From contig JBCBGC010000014.1 in NCBI GenBank assembly GCA_038527215.1, positions 19,567 to 83,566 of the forward strand: a stretch of DNA of 64,000 nt. The letters are read 5' to 3'. The first letter of the stretch is position 1; each line of letters begins with the position of its first letter. Below are positions 62,801-64,000 of the stretch, piece after piece. The stretch is from JAWPMV01 sp038527215. GTDB lineage: Bacteria; Bacteroidota; Bacteroidia; J057. Made by a program: the position numbers and the translations under genes. Below the pieces are notes generated by a model. It saw only the letters and a program-made list of their open reading frames with translations, was not told the DNA's origin and searched no databases.

Positions 62801-63125
62801 TACCAGGGCGCTTGCTAAACCTGGTTCGGGCATGGCTTTAGGGCGTAACCTCATTACCCATGAGTTCAGAAAACCTCATCCAGATCATCCTACCCTTAAC
62901 TACCTGGAATACAACGAATACCTTCGGGCCCACGAGACGGGGCACTTCCAGCAGCAACGGGATATGGGGTTTGCTAACTTCTACGCCAAAATCCTGCACG
63001 AATATATTACCGTTGGTTTTGTTAATAGCTATTATACACCAGGCACCTTGGAATACGGGGCTGATAGATATTCCTTGAGTAAACTCGGGTATTACTATGA
63101 TTGGATCTACAAAATGACCAAATAA
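56892..63125 (+). CDS. Giant SpvB/FG-GAP/RHS-repeat protein 2 with HETGH-containing tip
   Basis: 2077 residues, paralogous to RHS1 over the whole length up to the core junction. Same order: signal sequence (CWVALCCLLVSYHGLLAE), SpvB-like part (YGIPIFTPPGTRNLVPNVSL), FG-GAP repeats (DFNGDGHSD to DFNGDGKLN), YD repeats (YDAYNRPVS), and the core YKDYLGSILTVTTS, YRGYTGHEHLDEVDLINMNG, ending DPNGE at ~1762. The DPxG position differs from RHS1 by only one residue (1758 against 1759). The tail 1763-2077 starts with a Gly/Ala-rich, membrane-like region (MAYGAIIGAATSVAVYSVTV; GAIGGALGGGLGALGG), then a soluble end with H2014-ETG-H2018 and E2054-YGADR. No immunity-like gene follows. It ends before a terminator and repeat array B. 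Confidence 0.93.
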   Translation: MNAHNTLRGVLRRCWVALCCLLVSYHGLLAENPTDKPYKVLGIKDVATIHSINYGPLYSNSSFNSRSINTARPVGTTTGSHQVNMSGGASYGIPIFTPPGTRNLVPNVSLVYSSQAGNGPLGRGWNIGGLSVISRKGHDFYRDEAVKQVLFDNYDHFTLDGNVLVPVSGANGHNNTIYRTENETFAKVVSKGTSGNGPDWFEVTTRDGVKMEFGKSFSSQRNVQGGSTAMAWFINKLYDQYGNYIEFIYDYNYTDTRIKEIKYTGNSSAGITPYNSIKFFWDLRSDDNRIYQWGSYMAQRHLLEKVEVRTEGNQLVKKYEMEYGFDNIQSYLTSVTESGSAGGKLNATIFKYGDDPTPFQAETCNYYPWFNKDVFTGDFNGDGHSDFLEAVYSEANGFRYHTSFRVYKRQPSFNNFTATLTVNLPPTQYEIVDDEEIPHFQSFIASDFNGNGQDDVLLIDKSYDGSYTRMKEIKVYYPNDNLTAYNAVAYPTTTPFNIIYPGGKYFFPGDYTGDGRADYLTVLSNGTGYKVFFSSPGDGVANEEVTVQNAPNSYYPGSIFATAEHVAPLDFNGDGKQDLMVTSWGWTKIYTFYEQSNGTWFAQQIYGGGYPVQTGNGNPGNDIFVGDFNGDGKSDVLTRDGTSHWNYKVGFSDGKTFHQENFPVSYAMNPDDSTHHIRIADVNGDGFSDVVHVVDSNPDRVNVYYGKGQSVNNDFYYQSYSFTSNSYIGKVLVGDFNGDGKLNMALEGAENQFYNLLYFDKEGTNHLLHKVANGYNHTTEFRYKRLTEGGSFYTPGTQSSYPLYDFQKGVHFVSEVRVPDGLSGQHTTSYQYEEGIVHGRGKGFLGFKKVVAESSAEGMKISSEFEIDPTYFASQLKTQEKRLIAGNSLISELNHVNHIHHFGNKRIWPRITSTTQTNHLSNTDQVTSYAYDTNGNLTQSTENLDNGLEVTVSQFSYTANGTWLPAILWKTIRTKYRAGSAALVNTAVNYYNSKGAVIQRINHYGEPKAVNTYFTIDGATGVVTRSKMQASGMANREINYAYDSKKRFVTTETRALGQAESRSYDPGFGTLLSHTLVDGLSESTTYDQFGRQLSFTNPLGHVMQTSLHWDIQSGNGSSSTSADNSIFYVKTTASGTPETRTWFDILSRPRLDQRRGYSNQWIKTVTSYDARGNIRTRTLPFSSGSAVISTHQYDAYNRPVSVSNSFGTQSYSYAFSGGNLTTTSTNPAGQTSSKTTDPSGKTIATSDAGGSLTHTFDSFGRVVQTKLNGVEVAAMTYDQYGNQTQLEDKNGGITHYAYNAYGERTMETNPNGQVTQSSYDLLGRMTTRVVPEGTITYQYVGNGLNGEGKIKKVTHYNGNSQEFSYNNLSQNTLVKENIDGTTFNTSFSYDGNGRVVNTIFPSGFGVTRHYTSLGYLASVKNLAGSVTLYNTLGMNDFDQPTAYYMGDGKTTTKTYNALGMPTRILGGNVQDLQFSFNTQSGNLNYRYDAKKGRLETFQYDNLNRLTRSQVVGQSSINVNYASNGNIQSKTGIGSYTYHSQKHNAVTKICDASGPISHDQQDIQFTSFMQPSQIAEGNLDFDLTYGPDGERRKMETVHSSNGLIGERYYAGAYEKDIQNGTTRELHYIYGGDGLAAIVVKQNGQYQYYYTYKDYLGSILTVTTSAGAVAGEQNFDAWGRKRNVSSWNYSNVGTTPAWLYRGYTGHEHLDEVDLINMNGRMYDPLNGRMLSVDNFVQNPEYSQSYNRYAYAFNNPLKYTDPNGEIAFVPILAGMAYGAIIGAATSVAVYSVTVAITGQEWSWGDFGRAAAMGAIGGALGGGLGALGGQLGTFGQSLGYNILTNVASNTATTLAFGGEVSTGDVFGMVVGGILGAGIGNFNGVKGGALKNIGAELAFRIGKGGITGGVGGAIGSAIDGENVVEGMLMGAQNGAIAGGTMATLNILTMGAAYVPAKKYGDFGRDRPVYRRGTFLTRALAKPGSGMALGRNLITHEFRKPHPDHPTLNYLEYNEYLRAHETGHFQQQRDMGFANFYAKILHEYITVGFVNSYYTPGTLEYGADRYSLSKLGYYYDWIYKMTK

Positions 63126-63169
63126 GTAAAGGCCTCACGCCAGCAGATATTTATTATCTGAACCTAAAT

Positions 63170-63200
63170 ATGAGTCATCCCTAATTATGGGATGACTCAT
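63170..63200 (+). terminator. Terminator of RHS2, related to the hairpin before array A
   Basis: ATGAGTCATCCC-TAATTAT-GGGATGACTCAT, 12-bp perfect stem followed by TTCATT. The sequence after it (TTTGAGACGGATAGGA) is the same as after the 48675-48711 hairpin. Confidence 0.85.
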
Positions 63201-63280
63201 TTCATTACGAATTTTTTGAGACGGATAGGAGCGTGCCATTTTTCTGCTTGAAGTTGAATGATTACTGCTTCTCTAATCCT

Positions 63281-63611
63281 GTCATCCTGGAAGCTCCTCC
63301 GACTTTATGGAGGTAAGTTATCCGGGTCCAAGAATCCGACAGCAATATAGCCAGAGGTCTTTGCGATCCTTATGTAATCATGGAGACCCCGGATAAGTCA
63401 TTTTCCCTGTTGGTCAAATGCCTTTCCGGGGTGACATATTTGTAGGTGGGGTTTCAAGAAGGGTTTTGATGGAATCATCTCTCCTTCCTTATTCTTGTCA
63501 CCCCGGAAGCTCCTCCGACTGTAAGGAGGTGAGCTATCCGGGGTCTCTCGCTCCAGTCCCGTTCTTTGCTGGGGCAGTCTACAATTAGGGAGGTGTATAT
63601 AGCGAGAGACC
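63281..63611. repeat. Repeat array B: two inverted-repeat elements, 215-bp period
   Basis: Copy one runs from GTCATCCTGGAAG at 63281 to CCGGGGTGAC ending 63435; copy two starts with GTCACCCCGGAAG at 63496, again exactly 215 bp on. Copy two lacks the outer closing arm and instead closes with GGTCTCTCGCT (63543-63553) against AGCGAGAGACC (63601-63611). Same family as array A, 14.5 kb away. The rest of 63126-63772 holds no gene. Confidence 0.8.
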
Positions 63612-63772
63612 ATGCTGGTAAATGAGCCTTTATTTGGGGTTATGGGCCCTTTCCCTCAGTTCACCTAACCATTTACTCAATGCCAGGGACCATTTGTCAT
63701 ATTGGTTTTTCCAGCTGGGGAATTTGCTCTAATTTCGTAATAAACACTGATTTAACCTTTTAATCCACAATC

Positions 63773-64000
63773 ATGAAGCACATGTTCTTATGTGGCTTGA
63801 TGGTCCTGCTTTGCCTGGGACTACAAGCCCAATCTTCCCGAGAAGGGAGCGGAGAAGGCGAAAGCGTCCTCGAGCCCGGTACCTTCGGAGAACCCGTATT
63901 TGAAGGGGATGCCTGTATCTGCTATTCCTATGACGCGGCTGGAAATCGCATCCAGCGCAAGCTCTGTATCCAGGGACCCAGTCCCCTTCGCCAAGGGTAG
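63773..64000 (+). CDS. Second small YD-motif protein, short form without the sorting domain
   Basis: 75 residues ending in TAG exactly at the window edge. The signal peptide (MKHMFLCGLMVLLCLGLQAQ), acidic linker and CICYSYDAAGNRIQRKLC motif are nearly the same as in the protein at 49583. It stops after PSPLRQG, where the other copy continues into its T9SS domain. It is either a truncated copy or a natural short form; a frame for the missing domain could exist beyond the window. It has the same CACAATC leader as its paralogue. Confidence 0.8.
   Translation: MKHMFLCGLMVLLCLGLQAQSSREGSGEGESVLEPGTFGEPVFEGDACICYSYDAAGNRIQRKLCIQGPSPLRQG

Overview
The window comes from a Bacteroidota chromosome, most likely a Saprospirales-type (Lewinella/Haliscomenobacter-like) organism. 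This rests on several C-terminal type IX secretion (T9SS) sorting domains (YPN...G.Y), TonB-dependent receptors with N-terminal carboxypeptidase-regulatory domains, a DUF5686 protein, a DUF2723 glycosyltransferase-like protein, a BlaI/M56 pair and weak Shine-Dalgarno sites. The order-level placement is inference. No rRNA, tRNA, CRISPR array, transposase or prophage was seen.

1-23 kb is ordinary chromosome: the start of an AsmA-like protein, ComF, a BatA-like VWA protein, a very large secreted PQQ-dehydrogenase/cytochrome/discoidin/PA14/T9SS fusion, thiol peroxidase Tpx, an ECF sigma factor with a membrane partner, a TraB/GumN lipoprotein, a DUF5686 outer-membrane protein, an Lrp regulator, MarC, a BlaI/M56 sensor operon with two visible operators, a divergent AMP-binding protein, an MscS channel and a TonB receptor.

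23-38 kb holds signalling and glycan genes: a Na/Pi cotransporter, a NarL-type response regulator with a TPR histidine kinase, a MarR regulator, an H-NOX gas sensor with a hybrid kinase, a sialidase and a GH92 mannosidase pointing to glycoprotein glycan use, three tandem paralogous small membrane proteins, and a second TonB receptor related to the first.

38-48.7 kb holds a DUF2723 membrane protein, a class C beta-lactamase-like hydrolase, a TonB C-terminal protein overlapping an unusual nuclease/phospholipase-like fusion, a sodium/solute symporter, a small membrane protein, a structured candidate RNA with its own terminator, a MarR regulator with palindromic operators, a DOMON protein and an NTF2-like lipoprotein.

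48.7-64 kb is the accessory region and the most interesting part. It is a duplicated cassette: a terminator hairpin, an array of long inverted-repeat elements with an exact 215-bp period, a small secreted protein carrying a YD-like motif (with a T9SS domain in one copy), and giant RHS proteins of 2039 and 2077 residues with SpvB-like, FG-GAP and YD repeats. The two RHS proteins match through the core and diverge right after the DPxGE junction. Their unlike tails nevertheless share HExGH followed by E-x2-A-[ND]-R at identical spacing, which suggests a common metallopeptidase-like tip. A small possible lipoprotein sits 2 bp downstream of the first RHS gene and could be an immunity protein.
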